Source: Nitrosarchaeum sp. (GTDB taxonomy: Archaea; Thermoproteota; Nitrososphaeria; Nitrososphaerales; Nitrosopumilaceae). From it: a DNA stretch of 10,578 bases. Shown piece after piece: positions 1 through 6,614 of the stretch (position 1 is its first letter; each line of letters opens with the position of its first letter). The DNA is taken from the NCBI GenBank assembly GCA_004297665.1, contig SCUP01000303.1, forward strand, positions 1-10,578, given 5' to 3'. The notes beneath the pieces were generated by a model. The model worked only from the letters and a program-made list of their open reading frames with translations. It was not told the origin of the DNA and made no database searches. The position numbers were made by a program, and so were the translations under genes.

Positions 1-756
1 GATATTCGTGTAATAGTTTTAGAAGCTCTTCCGATGATTCTTCCTGGCTTTAATGAAAAGTTAGCTGAATTTTCAAAACAAAAGATGATAGAGCGAGGTA
101 TTGATATCAGACTAAGAACTGCGGTTACAAGTTTTGATGGAACAGAAGTCACTATAAAATCATTAGATGAAAATCCAAAAGATTCTATGGATGAATCAAA
201 GATAGATGTAATCAGAACTAAAACATTGATTTGGACTGCAGGTGTTACGCCTGTTAATACAATTAAAAGATCAATGTTCAAAACTGATAAAGGCAAAGTT
301 ATTGTAAATGATTTTCTTGAAGTTCTAGAATTTCCTGGAGTTTTTGCAATTGGTGATTGTGCATTGTTTATGGATCCTAAAACAAATAGACCGTTTGCAC
401 CTACTGCACAACTTGCAGAAGCACAAGCTAAAATTGCAGCTCACAATCTTCATGCTCTAATTAAAAATTTAGAGAAGAGAAAATTTGAATATCATTCCAA
501 GGGACAAATGGCAATAATTGGAAAAAGAACTGGTATCGCAACATTTTTGGGAATGAATATCTCCGGATTCTTAGCTTGGCTTATTTGGAGAAATGTATAC
601 CTTTCAAAGATTACATTACCGGATAAAAAAATTAGAGTTTTCATAGATTGGGCAATTGATTTGTTATTTGACAGAGATATTTCAAGACTAAAACTCATGA
701 AACGTGAGACAGAAAAAGAATACAAAGTTCTTGATGAAGTTGACGATGTTTGGTAA
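1..756 (+). CDS. FAD-dependent NADH dehydrogenase (NDH-2-like), 5' truncated
   Basis: The 3' part (251 codons plus stop) of a pyridine nucleotide-disulfide oxidoreductase of the type II NADH:quinone dehydrogenase kind. The frame is open from base 1 (DIRVIVLEALPMILPGF), so the gene begins outside the window and the ATG at 34 is internal. Visible are TLIWTAGVTP (about 237-266), typical of the end of the NAD-binding domain, and GVFAIGDCA (337-363), the second FAD-contacting motif with its Asp. PTAQLAEAQAKIAAHNL follows, where family members contact the flavin and quinone. The tail GFLAWLIWRNVYLSK plus a basic amphipathic stretch is typical of the monotopic membrane anchor. Expected role: transfer of electrons from NAD(P)H to membrane quinone without proton pumping. 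Exact donor and acceptor cannot be read from the fragment; a sulfide:quinone reductase relative is less likely because of the C-terminal pattern. Confidence 0.88.
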   Translation, partial: DIRVIVLEALPMILPGFNEKLAEFSKQKMIERGIDIRLRTAVTSFDGTEVTIKSLDENPKDSMDESKIDVIRTKTLIWTAGVTPVNTIKRSMFKTDKGKVIVNDFLEVLEFPGVFAIGDCALFMDPKTNRPFAPTAQLAEAQAKIAAHNLHALIKNLEKRKFEYHSKGQMAIIGKRTGIATFLGMNISGFLAWLIWRNVYLSKITLPDKKIRVFIDWAIDLLFDRDISRLKLMKRETEKEYKVLDEVDDVW

Positions 757-2283
757 TTATTTTCTTAGTCTCTGAATTATCATAACTGGTGCTACAAAAT
801 ACATTCCAATATTCATCAAAATAATTCCTATACCATAACCTAACATTTCCTGTTCTGAATCAATATCAACATAGTTTAGTATTGATAATGTTGTTAACAT
901 TGGTGTTAGTGTTAGTCTAATCGCTTCTTTGAAAATTGGTTGTTCTCTTTCATAGTCTGCTATTGTTGGTGAGAATAAATAGTATAATTGGTTAAATCCA
1001 GTCATAAATGCAGTTCCTGACTGTGTTGTAAGAATAGTATTATCTCTTAGCTCCCGTAGTTGCTGTACTTGTGGAGCTAGTTCACTACCATATGTAGCAG
1101 TAGCAATTAGACAACTACCTTTTTCTTTACCTGAAAAATCATCTATTATTGAGTTTGTTTCTTTGATTGGTTCAGATATTATTTTAAAAGAATTAACAGA
1201 ATCTTCAAATCTAGAAATTTGATCATTAAAATTGTCTACTCCATTACTATATGCAAAAGTATAAAATTTTTCAGCAGTTGCAATGATCACCTCTCTAAAT
1301 TGTACATTATACGATCCTCCGTTACTTTGGAAAAAACCTCTAGCATTAGTAACATATGCTTGTTTTCCATTAATTGTTGATTTTTCTTGGGAAAGAATTT
1401 CCAAATTGCCTGATGCAAGTGCATTCTTTAGAAATTCAGCTTTTTCTTGTATCAAGTCATCTAGACTTTTTCCCTTGGTATTAGTAATGGTCAGAGAAAT
1501 TACTGGATTAATGGGCCCAACTTTAGGTCCTACAGCAACTACATCAGGAGAGTTTTCATCAGTTTTTTCTGGTTGTTGTAATAACCAGCCTTCAGGTGCA
1601 TTAAATACAATATCTAGTGCTTTATTTTCATAAAGCTGACTACCTGAAGAACTTGTAATTGGTGTAGTAATTCTTTCAGGATCTGATAGCTCAAGTAAAT
1701 CAGAGACATCAGAATGGTTTACAACTTCAACTTTTGTAATTTTTACTTGTTCGGTATTTACCGGAATGTCTTTGTCTCCTGTTTCCACTGAAGCAATCTT
1801 GTCAAGTGTTTCAAAACTTTCTTCTGTTACAATTCTACCAAAGGCAGTATACTGTTCATCAAGAAAGTTTGAATCTTTATGAACTATAAAAAATTGAGAA
1901 CCAGCACTGTTTGGATCAGTTGATCTTGCCATTGAGACAATTCCACGATTATGTTTTATTGTATTAAATTCAGCATTTACAGAATATCCAGGTCCTCCAG
2001 TTCCCCAAGTGCTCTGATCTCCAACTTTTGTATTTGGATCCCCACCCTGAATCATAAATCCCGGAATTATTCTATGAAATATTGTACCATCATAGAATCC
2101 GTTTTCAGATAATTTAATGAAATTGGCAACATGGTTTGGAGCATCATTTGGGAAAAACTCTATCACAATTTTTCCAAGATTAGTATGTAAAATTACTAAT
2201 CTATCATCAGATTGTGCAAATGACTGATTTCCTAAACTAATTAAAAGTAATGACAAAGATATTATGATAAGAATTTTTTTCAA
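757..2283 (-). CDS. Secreted cyclophilin-type peptidyl-prolyl isomerase with PsbP-like domain and CFI-box C-terminal tail
   Basis: A three-part exported protein of 508 residues. Residues 1-23 form a signal peptide (KK, long Ile/Leu core, SFA cleavage region). Residues 27-190 are a cyclophilin: FHRIIPGFMIQGGD gives R71, F76 and Q79, matching CypA R55, F60 and Q63, and SQFFI follows. The usual Trp near the active site is replaced (FLDEQYTAFG). Residues about 218-370 resemble a PsbP/DUF1795-like fold (APEGW...; function unknown). From 389 comes a CFI-box module (CLIATATYGSELAP) with two hydrophobic segments and a terminal RLRK, so the protein is probably anchored with its domains outside. Expected role: proline isomerisation during folding of secreted proteins. 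The start is TTG: an in-frame TGA lies 9 bases before it, and the ATG at 2294-2296 is in another frame. A TATA-like box 26 bases before the TTG supports it. The gene abuts the dehydrogenase stop to stop. Confidence 0.9.
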   Translation of the reverse strand: MKKILIIISLSLLLISLGNQSFAQSDDRLVILHTNLGKIVIEFFPNDAPNHVANFIKLSENGFYDGTIFHRIIPGFMIQGGDPNTKVGDQSTWGTGGPGYSVNAEFNTIKHNRGIVSMARSTDPNSAGSQFFIVHKDSNFLDEQYTAFGRIVTEESFETLDKIASVETGDKDIPVNTEQVKITKVEVVNHSDVSDLLELSDPERITTPITSSSGSQLYENKALDIVFNAPEGWLLQQPEKTDENSPDVVAVGPKVGPINPVISLTITNTKGKSLDDLIQEKAEFLKNALASGNLEILSQEKSTINGKQAYVTNARGFFQSNGGSYNVQFREVIIATAEKFYTFAYSNGVDNFNDQISRFEDSVNSFKIISEPIKETNSIIDDFSGKEKGSCLIATATYGSELAPQVQQLRELRDNTILTTQSGTAFMTGFNQLYYLFSPTIADYEREQPIFKEAIRLTLTPMLTTLSILNYVDIDSEQEMLGYGIGIILMNIGMYFVAPVMIIQRLRK

Positions 2284-2305
2284 TAAATTTTTTCATGGTA
2301 TCCTA

Positions 2306-2313
2306 CTTAAAAG
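2306..2313 (-). promoter_or_regulatory. TATA box for the cyclophilin gene
   Basis: CTTTTAAG on the minus strand is centred about 26 bases before the TTG at 2283. That is the spacing seen at other leaderless promoters in this window (25-26 bases). It is only about 13 bases from the out-of-frame ATG at 2296, so it favours the TTG as the true start. Confidence 0.55.
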
Positions 2314-2326
2314 CTAATTGCATTAG

Positions 2327-2334
2327 TTTTTAAC
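2327..2334 (+). promoter_or_regulatory. TATA box for the PH-like/cbiE unit
   Basis: TTTTTAAC is centred 25-26 bases before the ATG at 2356. No Shine-Dalgarno sequence is visible, so the transcript is probably leaderless. It shares the short 2284-2355 space with the divergent cyclophilin promoter. Confidence 0.6.
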
Positions 2335-2355
2335 AAGTTAAAATAATAAATCAAT

Positions 2356-2847
2356 ATGCAGCCTGATGAAAAAATTCAAGCACATTTGGTTTCAGTATGG
2401 AGAGAAGCAAAAAAATTCTTTTCAGTTGGAGGAAAAGAAGGCATGTTAGTTTTAACTAATAAACATTTGATGTTTATCCACAAGACAGAGGCTAAAATGA
2501 AGTGGTGGCAAGCTATTAGGCAAAGACAAGTTATCAATTTCTTAAAATCAAAAAACACTATGATTCGTCATGATGGTTATGAAGAAAGTAATCTAATAGA
2601 AGATATGACAAATGGAAAAAATACACAGTTGTCATTTGATGATATTTTGAATATTAAATATGAGGAAAAGGAGTGGGGTAGTATCTTATTATTAGAATAT
2701 GAAAAAGATGGTAAACGACAAAAATATCAGTATGCAATTGCCCAAGATTGGGTAAAATATCCAATTAAAGAGCCTACAAAGTACATGAAAGTGGATTGGG
2801 AACCTTTTGTGCAATATATTAAAGACAGGCAAAAATTTACAAAGTGA
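2356..2847 (+). CDS. Conserved hypothetical protein with PH/GRAM-like fold
   Basis: A 163-residue soluble protein without signal peptide or membrane segment. Residues 29-43 (GMLVLTNKHLMFIHK) match the strand pattern of bacterial PH-like and GRAM domains, where 'LVLTNKRLIF' is characteristic. A charged, Trp-rich loop (about 47-70), a second strand group (LSFDDILNIKYEEKEWGSILLLEYE, 92-116) and a C-terminal helix (VQYIKDRQK) follow, which also fits that fold. I do not recognise a specific family, and the ligand or partner is unknown. Its TGA stop overlaps the GTG start of cbiE (GTGA, 2844-2847), so the two are co-transcribed and probably translationally coupled. That gives no direct clue to a role in cobalamin synthesis. 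The fold assignment is inference from a short motif. Confidence 0.8.
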   Translation: MQPDEKIQAHLVSVWREAKKFFSVGGKEGMLVLTNKHLMFIHKTEAKMKWWQAIRQRQVINFLKSKNTMIRHDGYEESNLIEDMTNGKNTQLSFDDILNIKYEEKEWGSILLLEYEKDGKRQKYQYAIAQDWVKYPIKEPTKYMKVDWEPFVQYIKDRQKFTK

Positions 2848-3566
2848 AATTGGGAAAAATTTATGCTGTCGGTGTAGGACCAGGTTCACCAAAATATATT
2901 ACTGAAATTGTAAAAGAAATAATACAGAATTGTAATGTAGTAATTGGTTACAAATACACGTTAAAAACAATTGAAGATTTACTTGTAGGTAAGGAAATCT
3001 ATGAGATTACTATGAACAACCAAGAGGAATCATATCAAAAAATTCTTGCAAAATTAGGTGATCGTTCTCTAGTTATTCCATTTACCGGTGATGTTAATTT
3101 TTCAGAATCTGAAGTTGTGGATAGATTAATTGAGATTTTTGGTGAAATAGAAATAGTTCCGGGAATAAGTTCAATCCAAGTTGCTGCATCAAAAGCAAGA
3201 GTACCACTTGATAAATCCAAAGTAATTACAATGCATGTAACAACTCCAATTGAAGAAAAGAAACTAGAATTGCAAAAAGCATTAATTGATGGATATAATG
3301 TAATTTTAGTTCCAAGACCATGGTCTAAACAACCTGACAAGCATTTTATGCCATCAGAAATTGCAATATATCTAAAAAATAATGGTTTTAATACAGAAAG
3401 TATGAAGGTTCATGTCTTTGAAGCATTAACTACTGAAAATGAAACTAGTTTTGTTGGAACTGTAAAAGATTTGGAAGGTAGAGAATTTTCTGATTTATCT
3501 GTAATGGTTTTCAATCAATCTGTTTTGGATTCATATATGAATTACAAATGGCAATGGAAAAACTAG
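2844..3566 (+). CDS. cbiE: Cobalt-precorrin-7 (C5)-methyltransferase (CbiE)
   Basis: A SAM-dependent tetrapyrrole methyltransferase of 240 residues, the usual length for stand-alone CbiE. Visible motifs are the N-terminal GVGPGSP (10-16), the central FTGDVNFSE (80-88, equivalent to the family's SGDPGFxS), and VPGISSIQVAASK (105-117), which shapes the SAM pocket. In the anaerobic cobalamin pathway CbiE methylates C5 of the corrin ring, while a separate CbiT does C15 methylation and decarboxylation. No CbiT domain is fused here and none lies in the window. The start is GTG, overlapping the stop of the upstream gene by 4 bases. The TAG stop shares the palindrome CTAG (3563-3566) with the stop of the opposing gene. 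CbiE is the best call from the N-terminal motif and the absence of CbiF- or CbiL-type features; another cobalamin methyltransferase of this fold is possible. Confidence 0.85.
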   Translation: MKLGKIYAVGVGPGSPKYITEIVKEIIQNCNVVIGYKYTLKTIEDLLVGKEIYEITMNNQEESYQKILAKLGDRSLVIPFTGDVNFSESEVVDRLIEIFGEIEIVPGISSIQVAASKARVPLDKSKVITMHVTTPIEEKKLELQKALIDGYNVILVPRPWSKQPDKHFMPSEIAIYLKNNGFNTESMKVHVFEALTTENETSFVGTVKDLEGREFSDLSVMVFNQSVLDSYMNYKWQWKN

Positions 3567-4465
3567 TTACCTAGATTTTTTCCTTGCCCTAGAACCACAT
3601 TATCTTCAATATTTGGGAATACATAGGCTACAATTTTCATCCATTGGTAGTCTGGATCATACAATCTGTAAAATCCAGCATTATCTAATGTAATGTTAGT
3701 TGATTGACCTGGTAATATTTCATCAGTTGAAATTCTACCATCGGCAGTAAATTGATCATGTCGATCATTGTTTTCTGTTCCACTAAGAATACTATGTGAC
3801 ACCACATCGTCATTTACAATAATAATTGTTGTTCCTGGCTCAATTGAAATTCTATCCTGTGAAAAATATCTAAGGTTTAATGAACTAGTTGATTCTGATG
3901 CTGCTCCAACATCAATGTATGTACCTACACCTTGAGTTGATGAACCTTTAAGAATGTGTATTGTAAGTTTTTCATCTGTTTTAGATTCTGTTGTAGTCTT
4001 AATTTTTGAGAGTTCGGATAGTTTTGCCGTGTATATTATTTTGTAGTCATTATCATCAATTGTTATTCTTCCTGTAAATCCATAAACTGATGCAGTTTTA
4101 CTTTCTTCAACTAGTCTTCCAAAAAATCTAATGGATGCTGTGTCGCCAGTATCACTTTCAACAACTCCATTAACTCTGATATAGTTGCCTTCACGTAATA
4201 TTGTTGCCTCTAATTCAGTAGCTAGAAAATCTTGATCATCCAAAGTAATGAATCCATCTTCAATTGAAGATTTAACACTGCTTCCAGTTTGTGTTTGTGT
4301 AGATAATACTAGGTCAATTTCAGAAATTTTTATCATGTCTTCTGTTACTGCGTATCCTGATCCTTCCAAAGTAAAAGCGCTGTTTGGAGAAATTATTGCA
4401 AAAGAATCACTAAAAACAAATCCTGAAAAAGCAAGTAACATTAAGAGTACTGAAATAGCATTCAT
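3563..4465 (-). CDS. Secreted cupredoxin-like protein lacking the type 1 copper cysteine
   Basis: A 300-residue exported protein. Residues 1-23 form a signal peptide (MNAISVLLMLLAFSGFVFSDSFA). Residues about 30-150 are a beta-rich domain of unknown family. Residues about 165-283 look like a plastocyanin/azurin-type cupredoxin: ISIEPGTTIIIVNDDVVSHSILSGT contains the expected first His (H224), and a Greek-key ending follows (LPGQSTNITLDNAGFYRLYDPDYQWMKIVAYVF). Where copper proteins have Cys-x(2-4)-His-x(2-4)-Met, this has YRLYDPDYQWM: M276 remains, but Cys and the second His are absent, and the protein contains no Cys at all. A classical blue-copper electron-transfer site is therefore unlikely. 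A structural role or altered metal binding is possible. It has its own promoter and follows the SpoIIM-like gene on the same strand after 85 bases. Confidence 0.83.
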   Translation of the reverse strand: MNAISVLLMLLAFSGFVFSDSFAIISPNSAFTLEGSGYAVTEDMIKISEIDLVLSTQTQTGSSVKSSIEDGFITLDDQDFLATELEATILREGNYIRVNGVVESDTGDTASIRFFGRLVEESKTASVYGFTGRITIDDNDYKIIYTAKLSELSKIKTTTESKTDEKLTIHILKGSSTQGVGTYIDVGAASESTSSLNLRYFSQDRISIEPGTTIIIVNDDVVSHSILSGTENNDRHDQFTADGRISTDEILPGQSTNITLDNAGFYRLYDPDYQWMKIVAYVFPNIEDNVVLGQGKNLGN

Positions 4466-4489
4466 ACAAGATTTTCTATTTGATTTGGT

Positions 4490-4495
4490 TTATAA
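4490..4495 (-). promoter_or_regulatory. TATA box for the cupredoxin-like gene
   Basis: TTATAA (minus-strand context ATTATAAAC) is centred about 27 bases before the ATG at 4465, with no obvious ribosome binding site. This suggests a separate leaderless promoter rather than read-through only from the SpoIIM-like gene. Confidence 0.5.
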
Positions 4496-4550
4496 TTTAC
4501 TACTAAATTATTTTAGACTGATTAGGCAAATCCGTGGGTTTTTCGTGGAA

Positions 4551-5087
4551 TTAAAAAATAGGCAGACCGATACTGTCTTCCTGAGCTAGTTTTATCATAT
4601 AATCTTCTAAATATCCTCCTGCCAAAAGAAGCCCCACCACTATTCCAATTTCTATAATTGTTGGTTTGAGAAATGGGATTAGATTGGTTTTTTTAGATAT
4701 TGCTCTGATCAACATGAAACTTCTAGATGTTGCTATAGAGTATGCAGTAAGTTCCATGATTCCAAATGGTGATAAAAAGAGAATTGCAAGTGGTGGAATT
4801 TTTGCCAATTCTGGGGAGATTGAAATTATTGCTGAAAAAGCAAAGCCGGTAGACCAAGCTGAAAATAATCCCCATGCTACTCCAAATCCTGGAATAAACA
4901 TTGGTAATGATACAGATGAGTTATGAAGGAAAATTCCTACTGCATCAATGCCTGTAACTAATTTTTCAAATTCAGACATGAATGTATTTGCTTCTTCTTC
5001 ACTAACTTGAGACATTGATCCGATTTGATAAGTTGCTGCAAATAATCCCATAAATATGAAAAATGTAATTATCCTAATCTTAGACAT
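4551..5087 (-). CDS. SpoIIM/DUF95-family integral membrane protein
   Basis: A polytopic membrane protein, 178 residues from the chosen ATG at 5087 (MSKIRII). The frame remains open to 5156, but that longer start would lie 6 bases from the divergent polymerase gene and add 23 polar residues before the first hydrophobic segment, so the shorter start is preferred. Hydrophobic segments lie at about 5-22, 60-89, 100-127 and 145-160. The family signature is visible: FLHNSS (53-58), an SLPMFIPGFGVAWG stretch (59-72), then a Ser/Trp/Gly-rich helix and SPFGIMELTAYSIA (106-119) with its conserved Glu. The family is named for Bacillus SpoIIM, but archaeal homologues occur in non-sporulating cells and their function is not established. 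An effect on envelope remodelling or transport is speculation. Confidence 0.85.
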   Translation of the reverse strand: MSKIRIITFFIFMGLFAATYQIGSMSQVSEEEANTFMSEFEKLVTGIDAVGIFLHNSSVSLPMFIPGFGVAWGLFSAWSTGFAFSAIISISPELAKIPPLAILFLSPFGIMELTAYSIATSRSFMLIRAISKKTNLIPFLKPTIIEIGIVVGLLLAGGYLEDYMIKLAQEDSIGLPIF

Positions 5088-5105
5088 GTTATCATTAACT
5101 GGAAA

Positions 5106-5114
5106 CAATATTTG
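5106..5114 (-). promoter_or_regulatory. Possible TATA box for the SpoIIM-like gene
   Basis: CAAATATTG on the minus strand is centred about 23 bases before the ATG at 5087. The spacing is a little short compared with the other promoters here. The palindromic TTTAATTAAA at 5136-5145 could serve this direction as well, giving a leader of about 25-30 bases. Confidence 0.35.
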
Positions 5115-5135
5115 AGGGTTGGGTATGGATACAGA

Positions 5136-5145
5136 TTTAATTAAA
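5136..5145 (+). promoter_or_regulatory. TATA box for the polymerase D small-subunit gene
   Basis: TTTAATTAAA, a perfect 10-base palindrome, is centred 22-23 bases before the ATG at 5163 and 25-26 before the second ATG at 5166. By comparison with the other leaderless promoters in the window, the second ATG fits better. Being symmetrical, the box could also direct transcription of the divergent SpoIIM-like gene. Confidence 0.6.
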
Positions 5146-5162
5146 CCAAAAAACATTCTTGG

Positions 5163-6614
5163 ATGATGAAAAAAGAGCTAACTGTTGCTTTGAATTATGC
5201 TTTGAATAAGGGGTTCCAAATTCATCCAAACGCATTCAAGTTTTTAGAGAATATTGATGTAAAAAGCCTAGAAAAAATAATTAAAGAAATTGTTCGTGAG
5301 AAAACAAAACAAAAATTGTTTCAAATCAATCAGGATGATTTAGAGGTTTATTTGGGAATTAAAGAGGATCAGACATTACAAAATGAGCATAAGATAATCT
5401 TTGACCCGACTTTGAAAATTACTACTGGTGAGGGAGTAAAAGGGTATAATGCTCTTTTTTCAAGTCGTTTTAACAAACTAAAACGAATAATCTCAGATAG
5501 GCCAGAATCAAGAATGTTAAAGTCAATTGCTTCTGTCAAGACTATAAAATCTGATGATGACATGTATGTTTGTGGTTTGGTAACCACCAGAAGTACTGAG
5601 AGAAACATCACAAAATTAGTCTTGGAAGATCCATCAGGTTCATTTGAAGGGATTGTTTTTGATGCTGAATTGCAAAAAATAGCAGGCTCGTTACTAAGTG
5701 ATCAATTTATCATGGCACGAATAGGTTTTGGAAAGAATGCAGGCTTTATCATTAAAGATTTGATTTCACCTGATATCCCTGATCAAGCCTCAAACAGGTC
5801 TGAAACTGAAACATATGCAACTTTTCTTTCAGACCTACATATTGGCAGTAAATACTTCATGGAAGAGGAATTTACAGAATTTGTATCATGGTTATCTAGT
5901 CCAGATCCAATAGCAAGGAAAATTCGTTTTGTGTTAATTTGTGGGGATTTGGTAGATGGTGTTGGAATCTATCCAAATCAAGACAAAGAACTAGTATGCC
6001 AAACCATTGAAGAGCAATTAAAAAAAGTCGAAGAACTTCTCAGTAAAATTCCTAATTACATAAAAATATTCATTATGCCAGGAAACCATGATCCTGGACG
6101 TAGGGCATTACCACAACCAGCCATTCCAAAAAAATACAATTCCAGATTATGGGAAAAAGAGAATGTGTTTATGGTTGGAAACCCAGCTGTTGTTTCTTTG
6201 AATGGGGTAAAGGTAATGATGTTTCATGGTCAAAGCATTGATGATATTGTAAAAACTACACCAGGTCTAAGTTATGACAAGCCTACAAATGTAATGAAAC
6301 ATCTTCTTAGAGCAAGACACCTTAGTCCAATTTATGGTAGTCAAACTCCAATTGCGCCTGAAATGGAAGATTTGATGGTAATTGATGAGATTCCAGATAT
6401 TTTTCATGTCGGTCATGTCCACAGAGCAGAACTAGATATGTACAAAGGAATTCTTTTGTTAAATTCTGGCTCTTGGCAAAAACAGACCCCATTTCAAGCC
6501 AGTGTTGGAATGACTCCAAATCCTGGAATAGCACTTATGGTAAATTTGAAGACTTTCAAAGTTTATCATGAAAATTATAATTCTAATAAATTAAACAATA
6601 TCTTGCAAAGTTAG
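5163..6614 (+). CDS. polB: DNA polymerase D (polymerase II) small subunit DP1, 3'-5' exonuclease
   Basis: The small subunit of the heterodimeric archaeal replicative polymerase PolD, 483 residues. The N-terminal ~60 residues are helical. An OB-fold lies at about 130-200 (MYVCGLVTTRSTERN...VLEDPSGSFEGIVF). The C-terminal half is a calcineurin-like phosphodiesterase domain with its motifs intact: SDLHIG (223-228), GDLVDG (261-266), GNHD (307-310), HGQ (355-357) and GHVH (417-420). With all metal ligands present, it should be an active Mn-dependent proofreading exonuclease, unlike the inactive eukaryotic B subunits that share the fold. The large subunit DP2 is not in the window. The start could be either of two adjacent ATGs (5163 or 5166). 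The last 24 bases overlap the 3' end of cdc6 on the other strand, placing two replication genes tail to tail. Confidence 0.96.
   Translation: MMKKELTVALNYALNKGFQIHPNAFKFLENIDVKSLEKIIKEIVREKTKQKLFQINQDDLEVYLGIKEDQTLQNEHKIIFDPTLKITTGEGVKGYNALFSSRFNKLKRIISDRPESRMLKSIASVKTIKSDDDMYVCGLVTTRSTERNITKLVLEDPSGSFEGIVFDAELQKIAGSLLSDQFIMARIGFGKNAGFIIKDLISPDIPDQASNRSETETYATFLSDLHIGSKYFMEEEFTEFVSWLSSPDPIARKIRFVLICGDLVDGVGIYPNQDKELVCQTIEEQLKKVEELLSKIPNYIKIFIMPGNHDPGRRALPQPAIPKKYNSRLWEKENVFMVGNPAVVSLNGVKVMMFHGQSIDDIVKTTPGLSYDKPTNVMKHLLRARHLSPIYGSQTPIAPEMEDLMVIDEIPDIFHVGHVHRAELDMYKGILLLNSGSWQKQTPFQASVGMTPNPGIALMVNLKTFKVYHENYNSNKLNNILQS

Noticed and set aside
4248..4589. 113-codon plus-strand open frame over the cupredoxin-like gene start and the gap to the SpoIIM-like gene
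   Set aside because: It is antisense to a gene with a clear signal peptide and TATA box, and it shows no coding features of its own.
5088..5156. Longer SpoIIM-like protein starting at 5156
   Set aside because: It would leave 6 bases to the divergent polymerase gene and cover that gene's TATA box. The ATG at 5087 starts directly before the first hydrophobic segment.
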